In this document: positions 18,785 through 26,734 of the stretch, in pieces
Position numbering within the stretch: position 1 is the first letter of the stretch
Layout of the letters: each line of letters starts with the position of its first letter
Assembly: GCF_014127485.1 (NCBI RefSeq)
Contig: NZ_CP059903.1
Coordinates: 558,001-622,000, forward strand
Direction of reading: 5' to 3'
Length of the DNA: 64,000 bases
DNA from: Nocardioides dongkuii
GTDB taxonomy: Bacteria; Actinomycetota; Actinomycetes; Propionibacteriales; Nocardioidaceae
Notes under the pieces: model-generated
What the model saw: the letters and a program-made list of their open reading frames with translations, nothing else
Told to the model about the DNA's origin: nothing
Database searches by the model: none
Position numbers and translations under genes: made by a program

Positions 18785-20862
18785 GCACGGTGCTGCTGCT
18801 GGCGAAGCTGCCGCAGCCGGCGGCGGTGCTCGCCGAGACCGTGCGGTCCTTCCACGCGCGAGGCGTGCGGGTCGCCCTGAGCACCATGGACGCCGACGAC
18901 TACGCCGGGGTGGGGCTCGACGAGGTGTGCCACCTGCGCGCGGAGGAGGACGGCTTCGAGCCGGCCTTCTGGAGGACCGTCGACAGCGGGGCGCACTCGG
19001 AGCGCATGTGGCGCTACGTCAGCCGGCACGACCGGACCCTGGACCTGGCCGGGGAGGCGGTCCTGCTGGTCGCGCTCGACGGCGGCGCCGTCTACACGGT
19101 GTGGGAGCTGGCCCAGCGGCACCCGCGCCCGCCGGCGAGCTTCGGCGCCATCCCCGCCCTCCGGGAGCTGGACCGGCTGCGTGCCGCGGGGGACCTCGCG
19201 ACCGACGGGGTGCCCGCGACCGCTCCGGCCGGCCCGGTGGAGGACTCCGCGCGCCGGCAGCCGGAGCCCGGGCCGACCCGCCGGCTGCTCGCCCGGTGGC
19301 GGCGGGACCCGGCTCCGGCCTGTCTCGACGCGGGCCTGGAGGACGCCCGCCGCATCGAGCTCGCGGTCCCGGTGATCGCCGAGCTGAACGCCACCGGGCA
19401 CCCGGGGCGGGCCCACGAGCTCGCCGCGCAGGTGGCGGACCGGCTGGGCACGGTGCGGGCGCGCGCGGACCTGTGGGGGCTGGTGGCCTCCCGGGACCTA
19501 GTCGAGGGCCGTACGCCGCCCCAGCTGAGGACGGCGTACGCCGCCGAGCTGCGGTACGCCGACCGCCTCCACGCCCGCGGCCAGGTCGACCCGGCCGTCG
19601 GGTCGCTGCGGCAGGCGCTCCGGCTGGCCTTCCACCGCACCGCGCACTTCGACTCCCTGACCTCGCCGCTGGCCGCGGACCCGGCCGGGTTCACCGAGCC
19701 GCTGCGCGGCAGCGCGGTGGTCTCGGCGCTGACCGCGCCGCGTGGCCGGTCGACGGCGGCGGTGCCGCCCCCGGGGGACCGGCCCGCGAGGGTCCTCGTC
19801 CTCACCGGCGGCAACACCACGTTCGTCGTCGACCTGGTCGACCACCTGCGGCGCGGCGGCACCGAGGTGCGGTGCGTCGAGCCGGCCGACCTCCCGGGGG
19901 CCGAACGCTGGCTGCGGCGGTCCCGCAGGCTCCTCGTCTCCGAGCTGAGGGGCGACGGCCGGGCCCGGGGCGACGCGGAGGAGGCCCTGCGCCCGCACCT
20001 GGACTGGGCGGACGTCGTCTTCGCGGACTGGGCCAACAACGTCGCCCACTTCCTCACCCTGGTCGACCCCGGCTCGACGCGGGTCGTGCTCCGCCTGCAC
20101 AGCTTCGAGGCGTGGACCGCCTGGCCGCACCTGATCGACTACTCCCGCATCGACAGCGTGGTCTTCGTCAGCGAGCACTTGCGCGAGCTGACGGAGGCGG
20201 CCGTGCCGGCCCTCGCCGCCCCGGGCGGGCCCACCCGGCACGTCGTGCCGAACGCCGTCGACCTGCGCCGCTTCGCCCGGCCGAAGGCTCCCGACGCCCG
20301 GTTCACCGTCGGGCTGGTCGGGTACGGCCACCTCGCCAAGGACCCGCGGTGGGCCCTCGAGGTCCTGCGCGGGCTGCGCCGCGTCGACGAGCGCTACCGC
20401 CTGCTCCTGGTCGGCGACGACCTCACCGTGCAGGGCCGTCCCGGGCTGGTCGGGTACGTCGAGCAGCTGGAGGCCGACCTGGCGGAGCTCGAGCCCCGGG
20501 GGGCGGTCGTCCGGACGGGGCGCACCGAGGACGTGCCCGCGGCGCTCGCGGAGGTGGGCGTGATCCTGAGCTCCTCGGTGCGGGAGAGCTTCCACGTGGC
20601 CGTGGTCGAGGGGGCGGCGAGCGGGGCGGTGCCCGTCGTGCGGGACTGGCCGTACTTCGCCTCGCTGCACCACGGCGCGTGCACCCTCTACCCGCGCGAG
20701 TGGGTGGTCGGCTCGGTCGAGGAGGCGGTGGCGCGGATTCTCGCCACCACGAGCGACGAGGCGACCTGGCGGCGGCACGCGGACGAGGCCGCCCGAACCG
20801 CCCACGCGTCGTGGGACCTCGAGCGCACCGGGGGCATGCTCGAGCAGCTGCTGCTGCGCTGA
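18781..20862 (+). CDS. Large GT-B glycosyltransferase with an uncharacterised N-terminal extension
   Basis: 693 residues. Residues from about 340 form a GT4-like module: VLVLTGGNTTFVVDLVDHL, DVVFADWANNVAHF, RLHSFEAWT, PNAVDLRRF, VGLVGYGHLAKDPRWALEVL and SSSVRESFHVAVVEGAASG (donor-site E-x7-E pattern). The first about 340 residues contain a short Rossmann-like start (STVLLLAKLPQPAAVLAETV) and helical repeats rich in Ala, Arg and Leu that I do not recognise. The ATG overlaps the preceding stop. A hairpin follows the stop, so these two genes probably form one transcription unit. Confidence 0.8.
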   Translation: MSTVLLLAKLPQPAAVLAETVRSFHARGVRVALSTMDADDYAGVGLDEVCHLRAEEDGFEPAFWRTVDSGAHSERMWRYVSRHDRTLDLAGEAVLLVALDGGAVYTVWELAQRHPRPPASFGAIPALRELDRLRAAGDLATDGVPATAPAGPVEDSARRQPEPGPTRRLLARWRRDPAPACLDAGLEDARRIELAVPVIAELNATGHPGRAHELAAQVADRLGTVRARADLWGLVASRDLVEGRTPPQLRTAYAAELRYADRLHARGQVDPAVGSLRQALRLAFHRTAHFDSLTSPLAADPAGFTEPLRGSAVVSALTAPRGRSTAAVPPPGDRPARVLVLTGGNTTFVVDLVDHLRRGGTEVRCVEPADLPGAERWLRRSRRLLVSELRGDGRARGDAEEALRPHLDWADVVFADWANNVAHFLTLVDPGSTRVVLRLHSFEAWTAWPHLIDYSRIDSVVFVSEHLRELTEAAVPALAAPGGPTRHVVPNAVDLRRFARPKAPDARFTVGLVGYGHLAKDPRWALEVLRGLRRVDERYRLLLVGDDLTVQGRPGLVGYVEQLEADLAELEPRGAVVRTGRTEDVPAALAEVGVILSSSVRESFHVAVVEGAASGAVPVVRDWPYFASLHHGACTLYPREWVVGSVEEAVARILATTSDEATWRRHADEAARTAHASWDLERTGGMLEQLLLR

Positions 20863-20866
20863 CCTG

Positions 20867-20891
20867 AGGTTCGCGCCCCAGGGGCGCACCT
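20867..20891 (+). terminator. Hairpin after the two-gene glycosyltransferase unit
   Basis: GCGCCCC-A-GGGGCGC nested within AGGT...ACCT forms a G+C-rich hairpin a few bases after the stop at 20862 and before the next operon. No U-run follows, which is common in this type of genome. Confidence 0.5.
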
Positions 20892-20939
20892 GAGAGCATG
20901 TCCGGGGCCTGATCGACCCTCGCCACCAGGAGGACCAGC

Positions 20940-22061
20940 ATGTCCGGCACCGAGCGCTCGCCCATCCCGGCAGCGAAGCCCGTCATCGACGAGGTCGACA
21001 TCGAGGCCGCCGTACGCGTGCTGCGCAGCGGCATGGTGGTGCAGGGCCCCGAGGTCAAGGCCTTCGAGGAGGAGTTCGCCCCGCTGGCGGGCGCCGCCCA
21101 CTGCGTCGCGGTCAACTCCGGCACCTCGGCGCTGCACCTGTCGCTGCTGGCGCTGGGGCTCGGCCCCGGCGACGAGGTGATCGTCCCGTCCTTCACCTTC
21201 GCCGCGAGCGCGAACGCCGTCCGCCTGGTGGGGGCCGAGCCGGTCTTCGTCGACATCCAGCGGGGCTCCTTCAACCTCGACCCGGCCGCGGTCGAGGCCG
21301 CGGTGGGGCCGCGCACCGCGGCGATCATGGCGGTGCACCTCTACGGGCTCCCCGCGGACCTGCCCGCGCTCCTGGCCGTCGCCGGACGGCACGGGCTGGC
21401 GGTCGTCGAGGACGCCGCGCAGGCGCACGGCGCCGCCGTCGACGGGCGGCCGGTCGGTGCCTGGGGCCAGGCCGGGTGCTTCAGCTTCTACCCGACCAAG
21501 AACATGCACTCCCTCGAGGGTGGCATGGTCAGCACCGACGACGCCGACCTGGCCCGGATGCTCCGGCTGCTGCGCAACCAGGGGATGGAGCAGCGCTACG
21601 CCAACGAGGTCGTCGGGACCAACACCCGGATGACCGACGTCGCGGCGGCGATCGGCCGCACCCAGCTCGAGCGCCTCGGGGGCTGGACCGAGCAGCGGCG
21701 GCGCAACGCCGCCGCCCTCGACGCCGGGCTCGCCGACGTGCCGGGGGTGGTCGTGCCGCCGGTGCCGGACGGCTACCGGCACGTCTACCACCAGTACACG
21801 ATCCGGGTCGGCGAGGACCGGGACGGCGTCTCGCAGCGGCTCGGTGAGCGGGGGATCGGCAACGCCGTCTACTACCCGACGCCGGTCCACCGGCTCCGGC
21901 CGTTCCTGCTCGACGGCGCCCCGGACCCGCGCTGGGACCTCCCGGAGACCGAGCGGGCCGCCCGGGAGGCGCTCTCGCTCCCCGTGCACCCCTCGCTCGG
22001 CGAGGACGACCTGGCCCGCATCGTCGAGGCCGTCGCCGAGTCCGTCGGGGTCCGCGCGTGA
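20940..22061 (+). CDS. DegT/DnrJ/EryC1-family sugar aminotransferase (WbpE-like)
   Basis: 373 residues, PLP-dependent fold type I. The PLP lysine is in SFYPTKNMHSLEGGM; GTSALHLSLLALGLGPGDEVI and VEDAAQAHGA are the classic family motifs. With the downstream oxidoreductase and dehydrogenase it resembles WbpE, which aminates the C3 keto group of a UDP-2-acetamido-hexuronic acid. AGGAGGA lies just before the ATG. The stop overlaps the next GTG (GTGA). The exact sugar is inferred from the neighbours. Confidence 0.9.
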   Translation: MSGTERSPIPAAKPVIDEVDIEAAVRVLRSGMVVQGPEVKAFEEEFAPLAGAAHCVAVNSGTSALHLSLLALGLGPGDEVIVPSFTFAASANAVRLVGAEPVFVDIQRGSFNLDPAAVEAAVGPRTAAIMAVHLYGLPADLPALLAVAGRHGLAVVEDAAQAHGAAVDGRPVGAWGQAGCFSFYPTKNMHSLEGGMVSTDDADLARMLRLLRNQGMEQRYANEVVGTNTRMTDVAAAIGRTQLERLGGWTEQRRRNAAALDAGLADVPGVVVPPVPDGYRHVYHQYTIRVGEDRDGVSQRLGERGIGNAVYYPTPVHRLRPFLLDGAPDPRWDLPETERAAREALSLPVHPSLGEDDLARIVEAVAESVGVRA

Positions 22062-23068
22062 GCGCCCCGCGGCTGCGCGCGGGCGTGATCGGCCTGGGCG
22101 CGATGGGGCGCAATCACGCCCGCGTGCTCAGCGGGCTCGACGGCGTCGAGCTGGTCGGCTGCTCCGACCCGGCCGTCACCGACACCCGGGTCAGCCACGG
22201 CGCGCCGATCCACCCCACCGTCGAGGCCCTGGTCGAGGCCGGCGTCGACTACGCGGTCGTCGCCTGCCCGACCGGCCTGCACGAGGAGGTCGGCCTGTAC
22301 CTCGCCGAGCACGGCGTCGCCGCGCTCGTCGAGAAGCCGCTGGCCGACTCCGAGGAGGGCGCCCGCCGGCTGGTCGAGGCGTTCGAGTCCCGCGGGCTGG
22401 TCGCCGGCGTGGGGCACATCGAGCGCTACAACCCGGCCCTGCAGAGCCTGCGCGAGCGACTGTCCGCGGGGGACCTCGGGGAGATCTACCAGGTCGTCAC
22501 CCGCCGGCAGGGGCCGTTCCCGGCCCGGATCGCCGACGTGGGCGTGGTCAAGGACCTCGCCACCCACGACATCGACCTGACCGCCTGGGTGACCGGTCGG
22601 CAGTACCTCTCGGTCTCGGCCCGGACGTCGCGCAAGAGCGGTCGCGAGCACGAGGACATGGTCGCCGTGGTCGCCGACCTCGAGCACGGCACGATCGCCA
22701 ACCACCTGGTCAACTGGCTGAGCCCGCTCAAGGAGCGCGCCACGATCGTCACCGGCGAGAAGGGCTGCTTCGTCGCCGACACCCTCACCGCCGACCTCAC
22801 CTTCTACGCCAACGGGGCGACCACCTCGGAGTGGGAGACGATGCGCAACTTCCGCGGCGTCAGCGAGGGCGACATGACGCGCTACGCCATCGCGCGGCGC
22901 GAGCCGCTGCTGGTCGAGCACGAGCGGTTCCGCGACGCGGTGCTCGGCGTCGCCGACGACATCGTCACGGTGCGCGAGGGCATGCGCACGGTCGAGGTCT
23001 CCTCGGCCGTGCTCCGCGCCGCCGAGCAGGGCGGCACCGTCTCGGTCGCCGCCACCCTCCCCGCCTGA
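22058..23068 (+). CDS. Gfo/Idh/MocA-family sugar oxidoreductase (WbpB-like)
   Basis: 336 residues. The N-terminal NAD(P) Rossmann motif is GLGAMGRNHARVLS, followed by EKPLADS (the family catalytic-site EKP) and the HIERYNP region. Order and family fit WbpB, which oxidises C3 of UDP-GlcNAc-uronic acid before transamination by WbpE. The GTG start overlaps the preceding stop, so it is translationally coupled to the aminotransferase. A short tandem 'CCCGCCTGA' repeat lies just after the gene. Confidence 0.9.
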   Translation: MSAPRLRAGVIGLGAMGRNHARVLSGLDGVELVGCSDPAVTDTRVSHGAPIHPTVEALVEAGVDYAVVACPTGLHEEVGLYLAEHGVAALVEKPLADSEEGARRLVEAFESRGLVAGVGHIERYNPALQSLRERLSAGDLGEIYQVVTRRQGPFPARIADVGVVKDLATHDIDLTAWVTGRQYLSVSARTSRKSGREHEDMVAVVADLEHGTIANHLVNWLSPLKERATIVTGEKGCFVADTLTADLTFYANGATTSEWETMRNFRGVSEGDMTRYAIARREPLLVEHERFRDAVLGVADDIVTVREGMRTVEVSSAVLRAAEQGGTVSVAATLPA

Positions 23069-23108
23069 CCCGCCTGACCCGCCTGACTCGCTCGAACCGA
23101 AGGACACC

Positions 23109-24392
23109 ATGGACATCTGCGTCGTCGCGCTCGGCAAGATCGGCCTCCCGCTGGCCGTCCAGTTCGCGAGCAAGGGCCACCGGGTCGTCGGTGCCGACGT
23201 CAACGCCGCCGTCGTCGACCTGGTGAACCGCGGCGAGGAGCCGTTCCCCGGCGAGGCGCACCTCGGCGAGAAGCTGCGCGAGGTGGTGGCCGCCGGGCTG
23301 CTCAGCGCGACCACCAACACCGCGGACGCCGTCTCCCGCAGCGAGACGGTCGTCCTGGTCGTCCCGCTCTTCGTCGACGGCGAGGGCACGCCGGACTTCG
23401 GGTGGATGGACGACGCCACCGCGGCGGTCGCGCGGGGCCTGCGGCCCGGCACGCTGGTCAGCTACGAGACGACGCTGCCCGTCGGCACCACACGGAACCG
23501 CTGGGCGCCGATGCTGGAGGAGGGCTCCGGCCTGCGGGCGGGCGAGGACTTCTCCTTGGTGTTCAGCCCCGAGCGGGTGCTGACCGGTCGGGTCTTCGCC
23601 GACCTGCGCCGCTACCCCAAGCTGGTCGGCGGCACCGACCGCGCCTCCGCCGAGCGCGGCATCGCGTTCTACGAGGCCGTGCTCGACTTCGACGAGCGCG
23701 AGGACCTGCCCCGTCCCAACGGCGTGTGGGACCTGGGCTCCGCGGAGGCCGCGGAGCTCGCGAAGCTCGCGGAGACCACCTACCGCGACGTCAACATCGG
23801 GCTCGCCAACCAGTTCGCCCGCTACGCCGGCTCCATCGGCGTCGACGTCGACCTGGTCATCGACGCGTGCAACTCCCAGCCCTACAGCCACATCCACCGC
23901 CCCGGCATCGCCGTCGGCGGGCACTGCATCCCGGTCTACCCGCGGCTGTACCTGTGGAACGACCCGGAGGCCACCGTGGTGCGGGCGGCCCGCGAGGCCA
24001 ACGCCGCGATGCCGTCGTACGCCGTCGACCTGCTGGCCGCGGCGCAGGGCGACCTGACCGGGGTGCCCGTGCTGGTCCTCGGGGCCGCGTACCGCGGGGG
24101 CGTCAAGGAGACGGCGTTCTCCGGGGTGTTCCCGCTGGTCGAGGAGCTGCGGCGCCGCGGCGCGACGCCGTACGTCTCCGACCCGATGTACGACGTCGCC
24201 GAGCTCGAGGCGCTCGGGCTGCCGGCGCACCGCGGCGAGGACGTGGCCGCCGCGGTCGTGCAGGCCGACCACGCGGAGTACCGCTCGCTGACCCCTGCCG
24301 ACCTGCCGGGCGTCGAGGTCCTCGTCGACGGGCGGCGGGTCACCGACCCCGCGGCGTGGGCGTCGCGCCGCCGCGTCGTCATCGGCGCCTGA
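23109..24392 (+). CDS. UDP-N-acetylglucosamine/mannosamine-type 6-dehydrogenase (WbpA-like)
   Basis: 427 residues of the UDP-glucose/GDP-mannose dehydrogenase family. The N-terminal NAD site reads ALGKIGLPLA (the first Gly of the usual GLGYVG is Ala). Other motifs are ETTLPVGTT, FSPERVLTG and the catalytic cysteine in GGHCIPVYP. It oxidises the C6 hydroxyl of a UDP-HexNAc to a uronic acid, the first step of the WbpA-B-E-D route. GAAGGA precedes the ATG. It is the last gene of this operon and converges on the acetyltransferase. Confidence 0.9.
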   Translation: MDICVVALGKIGLPLAVQFASKGHRVVGADVNAAVVDLVNRGEEPFPGEAHLGEKLREVVAAGLLSATTNTADAVSRSETVVLVVPLFVDGEGTPDFGWMDDATAAVARGLRPGTLVSYETTLPVGTTRNRWAPMLEEGSGLRAGEDFSLVFSPERVLTGRVFADLRRYPKLVGGTDRASAERGIAFYEAVLDFDEREDLPRPNGVWDLGSAEAAELAKLAETTYRDVNIGLANQFARYAGSIGVDVDLVIDACNSQPYSHIHRPGIAVGGHCIPVYPRLYLWNDPEATVVRAAREANAAMPSYAVDLLAAAQGDLTGVPVLVLGAAYRGGVKETAFSGVFPLVEELRRRGATPYVSDPMYDVAELEALGLPAHRGEDVAAAVVQADHAEYRSLTPADLPGVEVLVDGRRVTDPAAWASRRRVVIGA

Positions 24393-24405
24393 GGCGGGCT
24401 CAGGC
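24387..24405. terminator. Bidirectional terminator hairpin containing both stop codons
   Basis: GCCTGAG-N5-CTCAGGC is a perfect 7-bp stem. Its arms contain the TGA stops of the convergent dehydrogenase (24390-24392) and acetyltransferase (24400-24402) genes. Confidence 0.5.
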
Positions 24406-25011
24406 CTCGGTCAGCACCCCGTCGCGCTCGACGTAGCGCTGGTCGGTCTGCGGGCAGCGCCATGCGACCCCGCCTCCGGACTCTCCCTCCTCCTCGACCA
24501 GGCGCACGCCGGCCCGGCCGACCCAGCCGATCCGGCGGGCGGGGACCCCCGCGACCAGGGCGTACGCCGGGACGTCGCGGGTCACCACGGCGCCGGCGGC
24601 GACCAGGGCCCAGCGGCCGACCCGGACCGGGGCGACGCAGACCGAGCGGGCGCCCAGGGACGCGCCCTCCTCGACCACCACGGCCACCGGCTCCCAGTCG
24701 GCGCCGCGCTTGAGGCGGCCCTCGGGGTCCACCGAGCGGGGGAACTCGTCGTTGGTGAGCACCGCGGCGGGGCCGACGAACACGCCGTCGCCGAGCACGG
24801 CCGGCTCGTAGACCAGGGCGTAGTTCTGCAGCTTCACGTTCGCGCCGATCCGCACCCCGGACCCGACGTACGCGCCGCGGCCCACGATGCAGCCGGCGCC
24901 GAGCACCGCGCCCTCGCGCACCTGGGCCAGCTCCCACACCGTGGTGCCCTCGCCGAGGACCGCGTCCTCGTGGACCTGGGCGGTGTCCTTCACGGTGACG
25001 GTGCTGGTCAC
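24400..25011 (-). CDS. Left-handed beta-helix acetyltransferase (WbpD-like)
   Basis: 203 residues made of hexapeptide repeats (for example AVLGEGTTVWELAQVREGAVLGAG), the left-handed beta-helix of acyl-CoA-dependent sugar N-acetyltransferases. The first Asp/His-containing coils and the C-terminal VVTRDVPAYALVAGVPAR are typical. It would acetylate the 3-amino group made by the neighbouring aminotransferase, giving UDP-2,3-diacetamido-2,3-dideoxyhexuronate. The GTG at 25011 has GAGGAG nine bases upstream. It is convergent with the other three Wbp-like genes rather than in their operon. Confidence 0.87.
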   Translation of the reverse strand: MTSTVTVKDTAQVHEDAVLGEGTTVWELAQVREGAVLGAGCIVGRGAYVGSGVRIGANVKLQNYALVYEPAVLGDGVFVGPAAVLTNDEFPRSVDPEGRLKRGADWEPVAVVVEEGASLGARSVCVAPVRVGRWALVAAGAVVTRDVPAYALVAGVPARRIGWVGRAGVRLVEEEGESGGGVAWRCPQTDQRYVERDGVLTEA

Positions 25012-25046
25012 GGTCGGTATCTCCTCGGGTGGCGGGACGAAGGGGC

Positions 25047-25067
25047 AGTCTAGGCCGGCGCTACCAT
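25047..25067. promoter_or_regulatory. Divergent -10 elements between acetyltransferase and TarS-like genes
   Basis: TAGACT (minus strand, 25052-25047) would serve the acetyltransferase and TACCAT (plus strand, 25062-25067) the glycosyltransferase, both with 5' UTRs of about 30 bases. No clear -35 hexamers are seen. Confidence 0.4.
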
Positions 25068-25101
25068 CGCGCAGCGGAATCACAGACGGGCAGGACGGGG
25101 G

Positions 25102-26637
25102 ATGAGAGTGGCTGAGGTCGACGTGACGGTCGTCGTCCCCGTGTACAACACGATGCCCTACCTCACCCGCACGCTGGACTCCCTGGTGGCGCAGAGCATC
25201 GGCCCCGACCGCATGCACGTGGTCGCGGTCGACGACGGCAGCACCGACGGCAGCGGCGAGGAGCTCGAGCGGTACGCCGCGGCCCACCCCGGGCTGTTCA
25301 CGGTCCTGCACCAGGAGAACTCCGGCGGGCCCGCCGGCCCCTGCAACCGGGGCCTGGCCGCGGCCGAGGGTCGCTACGTCTACTTCCTGGGCGCCGACGA
25401 CTACCTCGGCGACGAGGCCTTGGAGCGGATGGTCGACCGGGCCGACGCGTGGGGGTCCGACGTCCTGTGCGGCCGGATGGTCGGGGTCGAGGACCGGCAC
25501 GTGGCGCAGCGCCTCTACCGCGAGGACGTCGAGGACCTGCCGTTCCCGGACCGGACCCTGGTCTTCGCCGTCTCCAACACCAAGCTGTTCCGCCGCTCGA
25601 TGCTCCTCGAGCACGGCATCCGCTACCCGCTGGACCTCAAGGTGGGGAGCGACCAGCCCTTCACGATCGAGGCGATGCTGCGGGCCCGGCGGATCTCGGT
25701 GCTGGCCAGCTACGAGTGCTACTACGCCGTCAAGCGGGCGGACTCCGCGAACATCAGCTACAGCTCGACGTGGCGGATGCGGCTCGCCGACATCGGGACG
25801 ATCATGGGGCACGTCGCCGAGCTGACCGGTCCCGGTCCGGTCCGCGACGACATCCTGGTCCGCCACTTCTCCAGCGAGCTGGCCAAGCTCCTCGACCGCG
25901 ACTTCCCCGAGCTGCCGCCGGCCGAGCAGGAGGAGCTGGTCGCGGGCCTGCGGACCCTCGCCGACCGCTACTACACCGACCGGATCGACTCGGGGCTGCG
26001 GGTGCTGCCCCGCGTGCGGTTCCACCACCTCCGCGCCGGCCGCGTGGACCGGCTGCGCGAGATGGTCGGGCTCGGGGACGCCGACCGCCGGCTGGTCGTG
26101 GGCGGCGAGCGGCTGCGGATCCTCTACCCCGGCCACGGCGCCGGGGAGGTGCCCGACCACGCGTTCGATGCGCTCGTCGAGTCGCCGCGCACCCTCCTCC
26201 ACCAGGCGGTCGGCGAGGCCCGGCTCTCCTGGGACGGCCCCGTCCTCCGGCTCGAGGCGCCCAGCGTGCTGCACGCCTCGAGCGCACTCCACGTCCGCGT
26301 CGTGCTGACCCGCACCGAGGAGCGGGTCGGCCGCCCGCTCCTGCGCCGGGCCCGGCCCGACGTGCCGCACCCGGCCGCCGGCGAGGTGTCGATCGCCGCG
26401 GACGGCACCCTCACCTGGTCGCGCGACCTGACCTCGCGGCTCCCGGACGACGGCACGCCGCGCTGCTGGGAGCTCCGCGTCCAGGTCGACCTCGGCGAGC
26501 ACACCTACGCGGCCCCCGTGCTCGCGGCGCCGGTGCCCCCGCACCACGTCGTCCGCGGGGCGAGGACGTACACCCTCGAGGTGGTGCCCGACCCCGACGG
26601 TCGGGCCCTCCTCACCTGCGTCGCCGACGCCGGCTGA
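25102..26637 (+). CDS. GT2 glycosyltransferase resembling TarS/TarP wall teichoic acid glycosyltransferases
   Basis: 511 residues. GT-A domain at about 5-230: VVVPVYNTMPYL, VDDGSTDGS, NSGGPAGPCNRGL, YFLGADDYL and SDQPFTIEAMLRARRISVL. The NSGGP-x-x-x-N stretch, ADDY, the catalytic-type Asp in SDQ-F and the ISVL-x-YYA-KR segment closely follow, from memory, the staphylococcal ribitol-phosphate glycosyltransferase TarS. A linker to about 340 and a beta-rich C-terminal domain (about 350-511) also match the TarS plan, where the C-terminus trimerises. It probably decorates a polyol-phosphate polymer. The gene precedes the TagF-fusion gene by 97 bases. Confidence 0.82.
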   Translation: MRVAEVDVTVVVPVYNTMPYLTRTLDSLVAQSIGPDRMHVVAVDDGSTDGSGEELERYAAAHPGLFTVLHQENSGGPAGPCNRGLAAAEGRYVYFLGADDYLGDEALERMVDRADAWGSDVLCGRMVGVEDRHVAQRLYREDVEDLPFPDRTLVFAVSNTKLFRRSMLLEHGIRYPLDLKVGSDQPFTIEAMLRARRISVLASYECYYAVKRADSANISYSSTWRMRLADIGTIMGHVAELTGPGPVRDDILVRHFSSELAKLLDRDFPELPPAEQEELVAGLRTLADRYYTDRIDSGLRVLPRVRFHHLRAGRVDRLREMVGLGDADRRLVVGGERLRILYPGHGAGEVPDHAFDALVESPRTLLHQAVGEARLSWDGPVLRLEAPSVLHASSALHVRVVLTRTEERVGRPLLRRARPDVPHPAAGEVSIAADGTLTWSRDLTSRLPDDGTPRCWELRVQVDLGEHTYAAPVLAAPVPPHHVVRGARTYTLEVVPDPDGRALLTCVADAG

Positions 26638-26685
26638 GCCCCCGGCGCCGCCTCGCCCGCCGACGCGGGGCACCGTCGGGCGGGA

Positions 26686-26691
26686 TACGAT
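26686..26691 (+). promoter_or_regulatory. Possible -10 element for the GT2-TagF fusion gene
   Basis: TACGAT in the 97-base gap would place the transcription start near 26698, about 37 bases before the GTG with GGGAGGA upstream. Confidence 0.4.
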
Positions 26692-26734
26692 CCCCTGTCG
26701 TCGTCCAGCCGCCGTCCAGCCGGGAGGAGTGCTC

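Noticed and set aside
26729..26734. GTG at 26729 as start of the GT2-TagF fusion
   Set aside because: It touches the GGGAGGA ribosome site, leaving no spacing; GTG 26735 has a normal distance.
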